DNA of 64,000 nt from contig DAMBSC010000013.1 in NCBI GenBank assembly GCA_032054765.1, positions 66,964 to 130,963 on the forward strand, given 5' to 3'. Position 1 is the first letter of the stretch, and every line of letters begins with the position of its first letter. This DNA is from DFXE01 sp032054765 (GTDB taxonomy: Bacteria > Bacteroidota > Bacteroidia > Bacteroidales > Tannerellaceae). This document shows, piece after piece, positions 44,384 to 53,696 of the stretch. The notes under the pieces were generated by a model. The model saw only the letters and a program-made list of their open reading frames with translations, had not been told where the DNA came from and did no database searches. A program made the position numbers and the translations under genes.

Positions 44384-44908
44384 TCGTAACCAAAAGTTTG
44401 TTTTTTTAATATCACTAATATCACTTTTGTTGTATGTGTTTGATTTATAAAGAATAAAAGGTGATCTTATCTTGTAATTTTAATATCACTTTTTTCTCTC
44501 TAATGTCACAAAAAAACAAACATCTACATCCTTTTTCGGGTAGCTCCTGTCCGATTTTTATTTGCAAGCGTCCGATTTAAAATCGGACAGGAGCTATATT
44601 TATTTGCAAGCGTCCGGATATTCCAATCTTAACTTTTTAAATTGTCTTGACCGATCTTCCGATTCATTACAATCTATTTGTCAAATGATTGTGATGTTTC
44701 TTACAAACCATTGTATTCCTTTTTTGAAAGTATTGTAATACTTTTACTTAATCATTACAATGCTTTTTTTGAAGCCACTTTTGAGAAAAAGTGATAGTGC
44801 CGTGATATTAAGAAAATGGTTTAATATCACCGGTATTTATCAGATATATAGACAAATACGATATTTGTGATAGTAGTGATATTAAAAAAATAAACTTTTA
44901 GTAAGGAT
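44384..44908. repeat. ~520-bp non-coding region bounded by long imperfect inverted repeats
   Basis: The outer arms match well: 44401-44424 (T7 then AATATCACTAATATCAC) against 44867-44890, 23 of 24 bases. Weaker pairing extends outward for about 15 more bases on each side. Inside, TAATATCAC with adjoining T-runs recurs in inverted pairs (near 44480 and 44790), and a four-unit 21-nt array lies at 44543-44626. There is no coding frame of note in the 690 nt between 44345 and 45034. It looks like a large compound palindrome or a decayed MITE-like element at the right boundary of the RiPP cluster. Confidence 0.65.
44543..44626. repeat. 84-nt array of four 21-nt units
   Basis: Units start at 44543, 44564, 44585 and 44606. 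Units 2 and 4 share GCAAGCGTCCG; units 1 and 3 share a TTTATTT end. Units 1 and 3 are linked by the inverted pair GCTCCTGTCCGATTT / AAATCGGACAGGAGC. It has the same four-unit plan as the 22-nt arrays elsewhere in the window, one base shorter per unit. Confidence 0.7.
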
Positions 44909-45034
44909 AGAGCTTTTTTCTCAACCCTATTTGTTAAAAATATTTGCAGAATTATTTTTTTATTTTTAATGAGTACAAACGATATGCTCATTCAGTCTAC
45001 CATATAAATCAATCTGAAGGAATATAGTAATATC

Positions 45035-46243
45035 ATGGATGAAATACAACAAAATAAACTGATAGACAGCGTACTTGATGATAAGCTGTTTTTGCCATGG
45101 GTTTTTAATCCTTCTGAAGAATTAGATAATTATTGGGATAAAGTGATGCAAAACGAACCGGAGAAAGAGAAAGTAATAGATGATCTTAAAACTATAATTA
45201 AGGGAATAAAAATAGATGATGAATGTTTCTCCATTGATGATAAAAAAGAGCTATGGAAAAGAATTGAAACTTCTACTCAATCTCAGAAAGTCAAAAGATT
45301 TAAACTCTCTGTTTTTCTGCGGTATGCTGCAGTTTTCCTACTAGTTGCAGGTACTTCTGTTTATTTTTATTTCACCAGATATTCAGAGGAGACTCCGGTA
45401 GATTATTCCCAACTAATATCTGAAGTTCCTGATTCTACAGTACATTCCGACAATGTACTAATTGTTTTGGGGAATCAGGAAAAAATTGAATTAAAAGAAA
45501 AAAATGTTGAGTTGGTTCATGATGCGGATGGAAGAATAAGTGTAAATGCGGAAGTATTAGAATCAATTAGACCGGCAACGGGTAAAGAAGAAGAATTTAA
45601 TAAGGTCTATGTTCCTTATGGAAAAACGACTAGTCTGATACTGAGTGAGGGAACTAAAATTTGGGTAAATTCTGGATCACAGGTGATATATCCGAATCGT
45701 TTTTCCACAGATAGGCGGGAAATATATGTAGAAGGAGAAGCTTATCTGGAGGTAGCAAGAAATGAAAAGTCACCTTTTATTGTTAAAACAGACTTGTTGG
45801 AAATTAATGTACTGGGTACTTCTTTTAATGTATCTGCCTATAAGAATGATCCTGATCAATCGGTTGTCTTAGCTACGGGATCCGTATCTATTAAAGAATT
45901 AAGTGAGAAAACATCTACCCGAATAAAACCGAACCAACAATATCTGATAGATAAAAGTACAAAGAAACATCAGCTTAATAAGGTGGATGTCCTGGATCAT
46001 ATAAGCTGGAAATACGGATTTTTGACATTCAAAAATGAGCGTTTGACCAACGTTATAAAGAAAGTAGAAAGATATTATAATGTGTCAGTTAATTATTATG
46101 AATTGTCAACAGGTAATACAACTTTCAGCGGGAAGTTGGATCTGAAAGAAAATATAGAAGAAATATTACGGGTTTTAGCTATTACGGCTCCAATTGAATA
46201 TAAGATAAATGAGAATGAAATAAATATATATGTCAAACCCTAA
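45035..46243 (+). CDS. FecR-type anti-sigma factor
   Basis: 402 residues. The cytoplasmic N-terminus of about 90 residues, which would bind the sigma factor, is followed by a single TM helix at about 93-113. A periplasmic FecR domain (VPYGKTTSLILSEGTKIWVNSGSQV, about 195-290) and a C-terminal DUF4974-like domain (LTNVIKKVERYYNVSVNYYE) complete it. In Bacteroidetes it receives the signal from the STN domain of the cognate SusC and releases the ECF sigma factor. No sigma gene lies immediately upstream; the nearest is at 35830. The 100 nt upstream of the start (T/A-rich, then AATGAGTACAAACG) resembles the usual sigma-FecR spacer. Confidence 0.93.
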   Translation: MDEIQQNKLIDSVLDDKLFLPWVFNPSEELDNYWDKVMQNEPEKEKVIDDLKTIIKGIKIDDECFSIDDKKELWKRIETSTQSQKVKRFKLSVFLRYAAVFLLVAGTSVYFYFTRYSEETPVDYSQLISEVPDSTVHSDNVLIVLGNQEKIELKEKNVELVHDADGRISVNAEVLESIRPATGKEEEFNKVYVPYGKTTSLILSEGTKIWVNSGSQVIYPNRFSTDRREIYVEGEAYLEVARNEKSPFIVKTDLLEINVLGTSFNVSAYKNDPDQSVVLATGSVSIKELSEKTSTRIKPNQQYLIDKSTKKHQLNKVDVLDHISWKYGFLTFKNERLTNVIKKVERYYNVSVNYYELSTGNTTFSGKLDLKENIEEILRVLAITAPIEYKINENEINIYVKP

Positions 46244-46281
46244 AAAAATACATATCTATGATGAAATAAACCATACAAAAA

Positions 46282-46310
46282 ACCGGAAAGTAGTACCAGT
46301 ACTTTCCGGT
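46282..46310 (+). terminator. 11-bp perfect hairpin between FecR and SusC genes
   Basis: ACCGGAAAGTA (46282-46292) and TACTTTCCGGT (46300-46310) pair fully around a 7-nt loop in the 130-nt gap. It has no long T-tract, so it could be a terminator, attenuator or processing signal separating the anti-sigma transcript from susC. Confidence 0.6.
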
Positions 46311-46373
46311 GATTTCCGATCAAAAAAAGCTTTGAATTAAAACATTTTTTAATCTAAAAACGTATACAAAGAT

Positions 46374-49300
46374 ATGAAATTAATCACTATCAAACGTGGT
46401 TCAGGAAAAGAACTGCGTAAAGTTTTTCGAATAATGAAACTTTCTTTACTAATGCTAATCCTGGTTACTTATTGTTGGGCAACTGATAAGTCGTACGCTC
46501 AGGTCGCTGAAATAAGTGTATCTGCCGGTAACAAGTCTTTAAAAGAGCTATTTTCAGAGATAGAGAGAAAAAGCGAATTTATTTTTTTCTATAATGATGA
46601 AGCTATTGATCTGTCAAGAGTAGTGCATGTCAGCCATAATACCGGAACCATAGAAGAGATTCTTGACCAGGTGTTGAAAAATACACAAACGGAATATAAA
46701 ATAGTAGACAGACAAGTCATTTTTTATAAAAAAGAAGCTAAAAGGCAAGCAAGTGAAGCTATTCCTCAACAAAGTAATAAAGAACTAATTTCCGGTAAAG
46801 TTTCCGACGCACAGGGAGTGCCTGTTATAGGTGCTAATATTATTGAAAAAGGGACTACGAATGGTATTGTAACGGATCTCGACGGTAACTTTACTTTGAA
46901 TGTGGAAAAGGGCGCTATCTTGGTTGTTTCGTATATCGGTTATCTAACACAAGAAATTCCGGTGAGAAATAATAAGCAATTTAATATTCTATTAAAAGAA
47001 GACTCACAGGCATTAGATGAAGTAGTTGTTGTGGGGTATGGTACTCAGAAAAAAGTGAATTTGACTGGTTCAGTAGATGTTATTTCAGAAAAACTTCTGG
47101 CAAACCGGTCAGCACCAACCGTTTCTCAATTAATGCAGGGAGCATCTCCAAACCTCATGATCGGTATGACTAACCTGGGTGGTGAGCCGGGAGCCAAACG
47201 AACATGGAATATCCGTGGAATGGGAAGTATTCAGGGAGATGGTACTCCTTTGATATTAATAGATGGAGTAGAGTCTAATATCGACAATATAGATCCCGAA
47301 TCTATAGAAAGCATTTCTGTCTTAAAGGATGCTTCTGCTTCCGCTATTTACGGATCACGTGCTCCTTTTGGGGTTATATTGGTTACAACAAAAAAAGGAG
47401 GAAAGAATGATGTCCGTATAGAGTATAATAATAACCTTTCTTTTGCGATGCCTCTGGATGTTCCTCATTTTGTAGATGCATTGACATGGGTAACGGCATA
47501 TAATCAGATTCAGACTAATTCGGGATTAGCACCTATATATCCGGATGAGCAGGTAGAGCGTATCAAAGGGTATATGGCCGGGACATATAAAACGGAATAT
47601 AATCCTGAAAAACCACCCGCAAGTATGTGGCGAGGTCGCTGGGATGGTAATGCCAATTATGATTGGCCGGCTCTTTATTTTAAAAAGGCGGCCTTTTCTC
47701 AAAAGCATAATATAAATATTGGTGGAGGTGGTGAAAAAGTACAATATTTTGCTTCTGCCGGATTCCTTGATCAGGGTGGTTTATATAACTGGGGCGATGA
47801 TTTGTACAAGCGGTATAATGTTATGGCAAATATCACTTCACAGGTAAATAGCTGGTTGCGTTTTGATCTTAATACCAAATATTCACGTACGGAAATAGAC
47901 CGTCCATTAGGGATTGTTGGCCAGCCCCAATCCTATATTCATCGTCAATTCCTCTCTTTTGGGCCGTTGATGCCTAAATATAACGAGGATGGGTCTATAA
48001 GTAATCCGCTTATAAGAGCATTACAAGACGGTGGTAGAGAGCATATGCAGAATAATGATCTGGCGCTGACTCTTAAGGGAGAAATCGAACCGATAAAAGG
48101 ATGGGTAACGAATGTTTCTTATAATTATCATTATGGAGGATCGTCCAATATACAGAATCCAAAGCCAGTAGAGGTACAAGCTCCTAGTGGTTCAATCGGA
48201 AATATCGGAGCTCCGCAAAGCGGCTCTGTAGAGCAATTAGCTTACTCATATTATAATCTTTTTAATGTCGTTACTTCATACGAAAAGCTACTGGGTGATC
48301 ATTATTTTAAAGTATTAGCTGGATATGAGCAGGAAACGGATTATTTCAGAGGATTATACGGATCAAAGATGGATTTGATTACTCCTGAGGTTCCTTCCAT
48401 TAATACAGCACTGGGTACTGTAACATTGTCTGATGCAATTAATCATTGGTCTACTCAAGGGGTATTCGGACGTTTAAATTATAATTATAAAGAAAAATAT
48501 CTGGCAGAATTCAGTGCGCGATATAATGGATCTTCCAAGTTTGCTAAAAATTCAAGGTGGGGGTTCTTTCCTTCTGTTTCTGTTGGATATAATATAGCAA
48601 GGGAAGATTTTTGGAAACCGATCGAATTATATGTGAATTCTTTAAAGTTCAGAGGATCGTATGGTTCCCTGGGTAACCAGAATGTCAGTAATTATATGTA
48701 CTTATCGACAGTACCGGTTCACAGGGATATGCCTTATATTATAGGAAACTCACTTCCTATTTTTGCAACTGTTCCGGGACTGGTGCCAAGTGATTTAACA
48801 TGGGAAACCGTAACAACTCTGAATATTGGATTAGATGCAGGATTTCTAAGCAACCGTTTGGGAGTAACCTTTGATTGGTATAACCGTGTAACAAGTGATA
48901 TGTTTGGTCCGGCAGTTAGTCTTCCTGCCATTTTGGGTACTTCTGCTCCATTTAGTAATAATGCAGAGATGTCTACAAAAGGGTTTGAATTAACGGTGAG
49001 TTGGAGAGATCAGTTATCGTCGGGTTTAGCTTATAATGTTGCATTCAGTCTTGGAGATAATCGGTCTGAGATTTTGAAGTACAATAATGAAAGTAAAATT
49101 ATTTCCCAATGGTACGAAGGGAAAAATGTAGGAGAAATCTGGGGATATGTATCTGATGGTCTCATTCAGACGGAAGGTGAATCTATGCCTGATCAATCTA
49201 AAATATATGGAACTTGGGGACCGGGTGATATGAAATATAAAGATTTGAATGGAGATAATATTATTGATGACGGAAGTAGAACGGTAGATGATCATGGCGA

Positions 49301-49895
49301 CTTAAAAGTTATTGGTAATAATACTCCCCGGTATAATATGGGAATAACAGCAGGATTTAACTGGAAAGGAATTGATTTCAATATGTTCTGGCAAGGAGTA
49401 GGAAAACGGGATTACTGGGCGAATGCAACCTTAAATAAATTTTATGGAATTGTTCCTGGAGGAAGTCCCGGATCAGAATCAGCTTTGTATAAAGATAGTA
49501 AGAATTTAGATTATTGGCGCCCTGCAGATGAGCAAAGTTCATTGGGTCCTAATACAGATGCCTATTTCCCAAAACCATATTTTACAACAGAATTAGATAA
49601 AAACCGGCAGGTACAATCAAAATATATTTTGAATGCTGCTTATTTACGGTTAAAAAGTATGCAGATAGGGTATACTCTTCCGGAAGAGTTGGTTAGAAAA
49701 TTCTTCTTGCATAGAGTGAGATTCTATGTTTCTGGTGAAAATTTGTTGACAATCACAAAATTCCCAAGAACACTAGATCCTGAGACAACAATTGCTTCCG
49801 ATCCGGATATTGGTGGTAGGGCCGGTAAAGAAAATGCAGGATCAATTTATCCGATTTCGAGAAACTTTTCTTTTGGTGTTAACTTAACTTTTTAA
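46374..49895 (+). CDS. SusC-like TonB-dependent outer membrane transporter with STN domain
   Basis: 1173 residues. The signal sequence lies behind a basic N-extension; the ATG at residue 21 is an alternative start. Then come an STN domain (about 46-118: ISVSAGNKSLKELFSEIERKSEFIFFYND), a carboxypeptidase-regulatory-like domain (ISGKVSDAQGVPVIGANI, about 138-215), the TonB box region and plug (ALDEVVVVGYGTQKK), and a 22-strand barrel ending in ISRNFSFGVNLTF. The STN domain indicates signalling to the FecR protein encoded just upstream. With SusD it imports oligosaccharides or another large nutrient across the outer membrane. The substrate cannot be derived from it alone. Confidence 0.96.
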   Translation: MKLITIKRGSGKELRKVFRIMKLSLLMLILVTYCWATDKSYAQVAEISVSAGNKSLKELFSEIERKSEFIFFYNDEAIDLSRVVHVSHNTGTIEEILDQVLKNTQTEYKIVDRQVIFYKKEAKRQASEAIPQQSNKELISGKVSDAQGVPVIGANIIEKGTTNGIVTDLDGNFTLNVEKGAILVVSYIGYLTQEIPVRNNKQFNILLKEDSQALDEVVVVGYGTQKKVNLTGSVDVISEKLLANRSAPTVSQLMQGASPNLMIGMTNLGGEPGAKRTWNIRGMGSIQGDGTPLILIDGVESNIDNIDPESIESISVLKDASASAIYGSRAPFGVILVTTKKGGKNDVRIEYNNNLSFAMPLDVPHFVDALTWVTAYNQIQTNSGLAPIYPDEQVERIKGYMAGTYKTEYNPEKPPASMWRGRWDGNANYDWPALYFKKAAFSQKHNINIGGGGEKVQYFASAGFLDQGGLYNWGDDLYKRYNVMANITSQVNSWLRFDLNTKYSRTEIDRPLGIVGQPQSYIHRQFLSFGPLMPKYNEDGSISNPLIRALQDGGREHMQNNDLALTLKGEIEPIKGWVTNVSYNYHYGGSSNIQNPKPVEVQAPSGSIGNIGAPQSGSVEQLAYSYYNLFNVVTSYEKLLGDHYFKVLAGYEQETDYFRGLYGSKMDLITPEVPSINTALGTVTLSDAINHWSTQGVFGRLNYNYKEKYLAEFSARYNGSSKFAKNSRWGFFPSVSVGYNIAREDFWKPIELYVNSLKFRGSYGSLGNQNVSNYMYLSTVPVHRDMPYIIGNSLPIFATVPGLVPSDLTWETVTTLNIGLDAGFLSNRLGVTFDWYNRVTSDMFGPAVSLPAILGTSAPFSNNAEMSTKGFELTVSWRDQLSSGLAYNVAFSLGDNRSEILKYNNESKIISQWYEGKNVGEIWGYVSDGLIQTEGESMPDQSKIYGTWGPGDMKYKDLNGDNIIDDGSRTVDDHGDLKVIGNNTPRYNMGITAGFNWKGIDFNMFWQGVGKRDYWANATLNKFYGIVPGGSPGSESALYKDSKNLDYWRPADEQSSLGPNTDAYFPKPYFTTELDKNRQVQSKYILNAAYLRLKSMQIGYTLPEELVRKFFLHRVRFYVSGENLLTITKFPRTLDPETTIASDPDIGGRAGKENAGSIYPISRNFSFGVNLTF

Positions 49896-49906
49896 TATTA
49901 TAGGTC

Positions 49907-51643
49907 ATGAAAAGAATCAATTATATATTAATTATATTTAGTACCCTGATCTTATTTAATGCATGTGATGATTTCCTGGAAAAATATCCTTTAGATGAGG
50001 TTTCTTCCGCTGATTTCTTTAAACAACCATCTGATATGGAAGTTTATCTTAATCAGTTCTATACAGATACGATTTTCCCTATTTATTATGGTCCTATACT
50101 TGGAAATCATTATAGAGGAGGGGGAGATGATCATAATAGTGATAATCAGATACTCGGAACGAGAGTGGATGATAGGCTAATGGGTAGCCGGACTGTTACA
50201 TATGAAAGTCGAACCAGATGGGATTTTAAATATGTAAGAAGGATCAATTATTTTTTTGATAATTACAGAAAATGTACCAGTGATTTTGATAAATACAAAC
50301 AGTACGTTGGTGAGGCTTATTTTTTCCGTGCATTGATTTATTATCAATTACTTCAAACATTCGGAGATCTGCCGTTAGTAACAAAAACTTTAAATACGGA
50401 TTCTCCGGAATTGTATGATCCACGGGCACCGAGAAATGAAGTAGTAGATAGAATAATATTAGATTTGGACTCGGCTGCAATTCTTTTGCCGGATAAAAAA
50501 ACAGATGGGGCATCCCGTATAAATAAATGGATAGCCCTTCTGATTCAGTCAAGAGTAGCTCTATATGAGGGAACATGGGAAAAGTATCATGCAAATGACG
50601 ATTTTAAGGCAGCGAATCCGGATCCTGAAAAGTATTTAAGAAAAGTAATTGAAGCAACCACGCAAATAATGAACTCAGGTCTTTATGACATATATACAAC
50701 AGGAGATACTTCTTCCGATTATTATGATTTGTTCCGGCAGCGCGATTACTCTGATAATGTGGAAGTCTTTTTCTGGAAAAAGTTTTCGACGGCCTTGGGT
50801 GTGAATAGTAATAAAAATTACCAATTAGAGTTTCCTTTTAATAAATCGATAACGAAAGAGCTTGCGGATTCATATTTGTGCAGTGATGGTAAGCCGATTT
50901 CGGTAAGTTCTCTCTTTGAAGGGCATGAAACACTTTTGGATGAAATGAAGAACAGGGATCCAAGATTTACACAGACAATATTTACACCCGATATGCCCTG
51001 GATGATAGATGAATCAGGGACGCTGTATTGGAAAGATGTGTATGATAATATCAACACTGCAACTAAATATTTTGCACCTACAGGATACGTTCAAAGAAAG
51101 GGGTATGATCCTCAGATGGAATACCATAGTCCCAATTACGAAGAAACTCCTTCTATTCATTACAGATATGCAGAAGTTTTATTGAATTATGCAGAAGCAA
51201 AAGCTGAATTAGGAGAGATCACTCAGGAAGATATTGATAAAAGTATAAAGAAACTGCGTGATAGGGTAGGTATGCCGAATTTAATACTAGGTAATATTGA
51301 AGTTGATCCAAATTGGGATTTTCCTTCTCTTTCTCCTATAATTAATGAAATTAGACGTGAAAGACGTGTTGAGTTAGCCACAGAAGGTTTCCGTTGGGAT
51401 GATATTGCCAGATGGGCAGCAGCAGATGAATTGATTATTGGGAAAAGACCTAAAGGCTTGAAAGGTGACCAATTTCAGGGAGAAGATTTATATCCGGTGG
51501 ATGAAAAAGGTTTCTTAGATCCATTTAAAACATCATTACCTAACGGATATGGTTTTAAAATCAATCGCGATTATCTGAATCCGATACCTGAAGCAGAGAT
51601 TGTTTTAAATCAAAATCTGAAACAAAATCCAGGCTGGAAGTAG
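49907..51643 (+). CDS. SusD-like surface lipoprotein (RagB/SusD family)
   Basis: 578 residues. Lipobox FNAC with Cys 20, followed by DDFLEKYPLDEVSSADFFK, the standard SusD opening. TPR-like helices include the FFRALIYYQLLQTFGDLPLV stretch. The C-terminal signature INEIRRERRVELATEGFRWDDIARW is intact. It caps the SusC barrel on the cell surface and binds substrate. It starts 11 nt after the susC stop and is followed after 16 nt by the oxidoreductase gene. Confidence 0.96.
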   Translation: MKRINYILIIFSTLILFNACDDFLEKYPLDEVSSADFFKQPSDMEVYLNQFYTDTIFPIYYGPILGNHYRGGGDDHNSDNQILGTRVDDRLMGSRTVTYESRTRWDFKYVRRINYFFDNYRKCTSDFDKYKQYVGEAYFFRALIYYQLLQTFGDLPLVTKTLNTDSPELYDPRAPRNEVVDRIILDLDSAAILLPDKKTDGASRINKWIALLIQSRVALYEGTWEKYHANDDFKAANPDPEKYLRKVIEATTQIMNSGLYDIYTTGDTSSDYYDLFRQRDYSDNVEVFFWKKFSTALGVNSNKNYQLEFPFNKSITKELADSYLCSDGKPISVSSLFEGHETLLDEMKNRDPRFTQTIFTPDMPWMIDESGTLYWKDVYDNINTATKYFAPTGYVQRKGYDPQMEYHSPNYEETPSIHYRYAEVLLNYAEAKAELGEITQEDIDKSIKKLRDRVGMPNLILGNIEVDPNWDFPSLSPIINEIRRERRVELATEGFRWDDIARWAAADELIIGKRPKGLKGDQFQGEDLYPVDEKGFLDPFKTSLPNGYGFKINRDYLNPIPEAEIVLNQNLKQNPGWK

Positions 51644-51659
51644 TAGAAAGATATAAACT

Positions 51660-53198
51660 ATGGACAGTAAAAGAAGAAATCTATTGAAAGGTATGGCTGC
51701 CATACCTTTCCTTGGATACTTTGCCTTTGGAGTAAAGGGTAATATATCCAGGGAACTGGAGTTGATGAACACTGATTATCTGAAAACATTGAAAATAGAT
51801 CATTTGACTGCTCCGGAAGGTAAATTATTGCCTCCAACCGGTAATGAAAATAATCGGATTCGGTTCGGATTGATTGGTAATGGGTGGCGTGGCGATCAGT
51901 TGTTGAATTCATTGGGATTTGTTTCTAAAGAATATGTTGAGAAAAATACCATCAATGGCAAATATTCTCAGGCATTACAAAATTTCCTGAATGAAGAAGA
52001 TTTGTTTTTAGAATTTGCAGGTGTATGCGATACTTTTGAATTGCATGCAAAAAGAGGATACAATATCTCGGAATTTGGCCTCCATCGGGGAAAAGGTATG
52101 GGTAAATCAAAACCAGCTAAAATATATCCGACCTACAAGGATATGATCGCGAGTGATGATATCGATGCTGTGATTATTTGCACTCCTGATCATACTCATG
52201 CACAGATGGCAATTGACGCTGCTAAAGCCGGTAAACATGTTTATCTGGAAAAACCAATGACACATACGATTGAAGAAGCTATAGAGTTGCGGAATACGAT
52301 AAAAGCAACAGGTGTTATTTTCCAATTGGGACATGAAAACCGTCAGCAGATGAGTTTTAAAATAGCAAATGAACTCTACAAGAAAGGCGTTATAGGAACA
52401 GTTTCGATGGTACAGACATATACCAATAAGAACGATGCTAATGGTGCCTGGATAAGAGAAAGGGAATTCGACCATTTAGGAACTCCTGATAACATCAATT
52501 GGAAAGAGTTTTTAGGGAAAGCTCCCTGGGTGGAGTTTGATCGGAAACGTTATTTTAACTGGCATCGTTACAGCGAATATGGTACCGGTGTAACAGGGAA
52601 CGATTTTACCCATAAATTTGATTGTGTAAACCAGGTTCTTGAATTGGGAATTCCGGAAACAGTTATGGCATTAGGTGGACAATATTATTACAAGGGACAT
52701 GGGGATATGCCTGATGTAATGAATGCTATTTTCAGTTATCCGGAAAAAGGTTTGACAATGACTTATGACTGTACATTGAAAAGCGGTATATATCGTCAGT
52801 CACATATTCTTGGATCAGAAGTTACGATGGATATCGATAATGCTATTATGATGTATAAAGATACCTATTCACAACGCTTTAAAGATTTAAAAGCAAGCGA
52901 TGATGAACCTATGTATTATTATGCGGCTACATCAGAAGTTGATGCGATATCTTCAGCAACGGCAAAAACTTATTTGAAAGGGGGGTACGGCCCTACTTAT
53001 ATTGATGGAAAGGTAATCGATGCGACTTTTCTGCATTTGAAGGAGTGGGTTGACGCTATTCGTGGACAAGGTACTACTAGTTGCGGCATTGATGTAGGGT
53101 TTGAAGAAGCAGTTACGTTTTGTCTGGCCAATGTGGCATATGAGCATAAGCGCCCTGTCAGATGGGATAAAGTGAATGAAAAAGTAATCATAGAATAA
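51660..53198 (+). CDS. Gfo/Idh/MocA family NAD(P)-dependent oxidoreductase with Tat-type signal
   Basis: 512 residues. The N-terminus MDSKRRNLLKGMAAIPFLGYFAFG is a twin-arginine-type signal, so the protein probably folds with its cofactor in the cytoplasm and is exported. The Rossmann fold begins at IRFGLIGNGWRG, with VIICTPDHTH and the family's EKP motif (about 197-199). The C-terminal Gfo/Idh/MocA beta domain follows, including EYGTGVTGNDFTHKFDCVNQV. Members act on sugars or cyclitols, and some exported ones are NAD-dependent glycosidases that oxidise and eliminate at the glycosidic bond. That makes it a possible depolymerising enzyme in this operon, which encodes no classical glycoside hydrolase. 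Confidence 0.88.
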   Translation: MDSKRRNLLKGMAAIPFLGYFAFGVKGNISRELELMNTDYLKTLKIDHLTAPEGKLLPPTGNENNRIRFGLIGNGWRGDQLLNSLGFVSKEYVEKNTINGKYSQALQNFLNEEDLFLEFAGVCDTFELHAKRGYNISEFGLHRGKGMGKSKPAKIYPTYKDMIASDDIDAVIICTPDHTHAQMAIDAAKAGKHVYLEKPMTHTIEEAIELRNTIKATGVIFQLGHENRQQMSFKIANELYKKGVIGTVSMVQTYTNKNDANGAWIREREFDHLGTPDNINWKEFLGKAPWVEFDRKRYFNWHRYSEYGTGVTGNDFTHKFDCVNQVLELGIPETVMALGGQYYYKGHGDMPDVMNAIFSYPEKGLTMTYDCTLKSGIYRQSHILGSEVTMDIDNAIMMYKDTYSQRFKDLKASDDEPMYYYAATSEVDAISSATAKTYLKGGYGPTYIDGKVIDATFLHLKEWVDAIRGQGTTSCGIDVGFEEAVTFCLANVAYEHKRPVRWDKVNEKVIIE

Positions 53199-53207
53199 GG
53201 CTAAATA

Positions 53208-53696
53208 ATGGAAAAAACATATACATCCTGGCAATTAATATCGCTAACAACTCTTCGTATTCTGATCGGATGGCATTTTTTATATGAAGGTCTTATCAAA
53301 TTTTATACTCCCGACTGGACTGCCAAAGGCTATTTGACTAGTTCAGTAGGTCCTTTCTCCGGAATCTTTAATAGTATGACACAATCAGATCTTATCCTTT
53401 CAGTTGTCGATATTTTAAATCAATGGGGATTGATTCTTATAGGATTAGGTTTATTTGTCGGCCTTTTATCAAAGCCCTGTAAAATATTAGGAATGATTTT
53501 ACTACTATTTTACTATCTTGCACATCCTCCTTTTGCAAGTTTAGGACTGAATACACATGTTGAAGGAAGTTACTGGGTCGTAAATAAGAATCTTATTGAA
53601 ATAGGCGCTCTTTTTGTCCTTTATCAGTTTCCTTCGAGTTATATTACCGGATTAGATAGATTTATATTTAATAAAAGGATTTATGCTACAGACTAG
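53208..53696 (+). CDS. DoxX-family membrane protein
   Basis: 162 residues with about four TM segments. The opening TLRILIGWHFLYEGLIKFYTPDWTAKGYL is typical of DoxX/thiosulfate:quinone-oxidoreductase-subunit-like proteins. DoxX members are found beside Gfo/Idh/MocA enzymes in Bacteroidetes operons and may pass electrons from an exported dehydrogenase to the quinone pool. That link is an inference from context. It lies 9 nt after the oxidoreductase gene and overlaps the next gene by 14 nt. Confidence 0.82.
   Translation: MEKTYTSWQLISLTTLRILIGWHFLYEGLIKFYTPDWTAKGYLTSSVGPFSGIFNSMTQSDLILSVVDILNQWGLILIGLGLFVGLLSKPCKILGMILLLFYYLAHPPFASLGLNTHVEGSYWVVNKNLIEIGALFVLYQFPSSYITGLDRFIFNKRIYATD

Noticed and set aside
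52107..52475. 122-codon minus-strand frame inside the Gfo/Idh/MocA gene
   Set aside because: The plus-strand gene has continuous family motifs across this segment; the antisense product has none.
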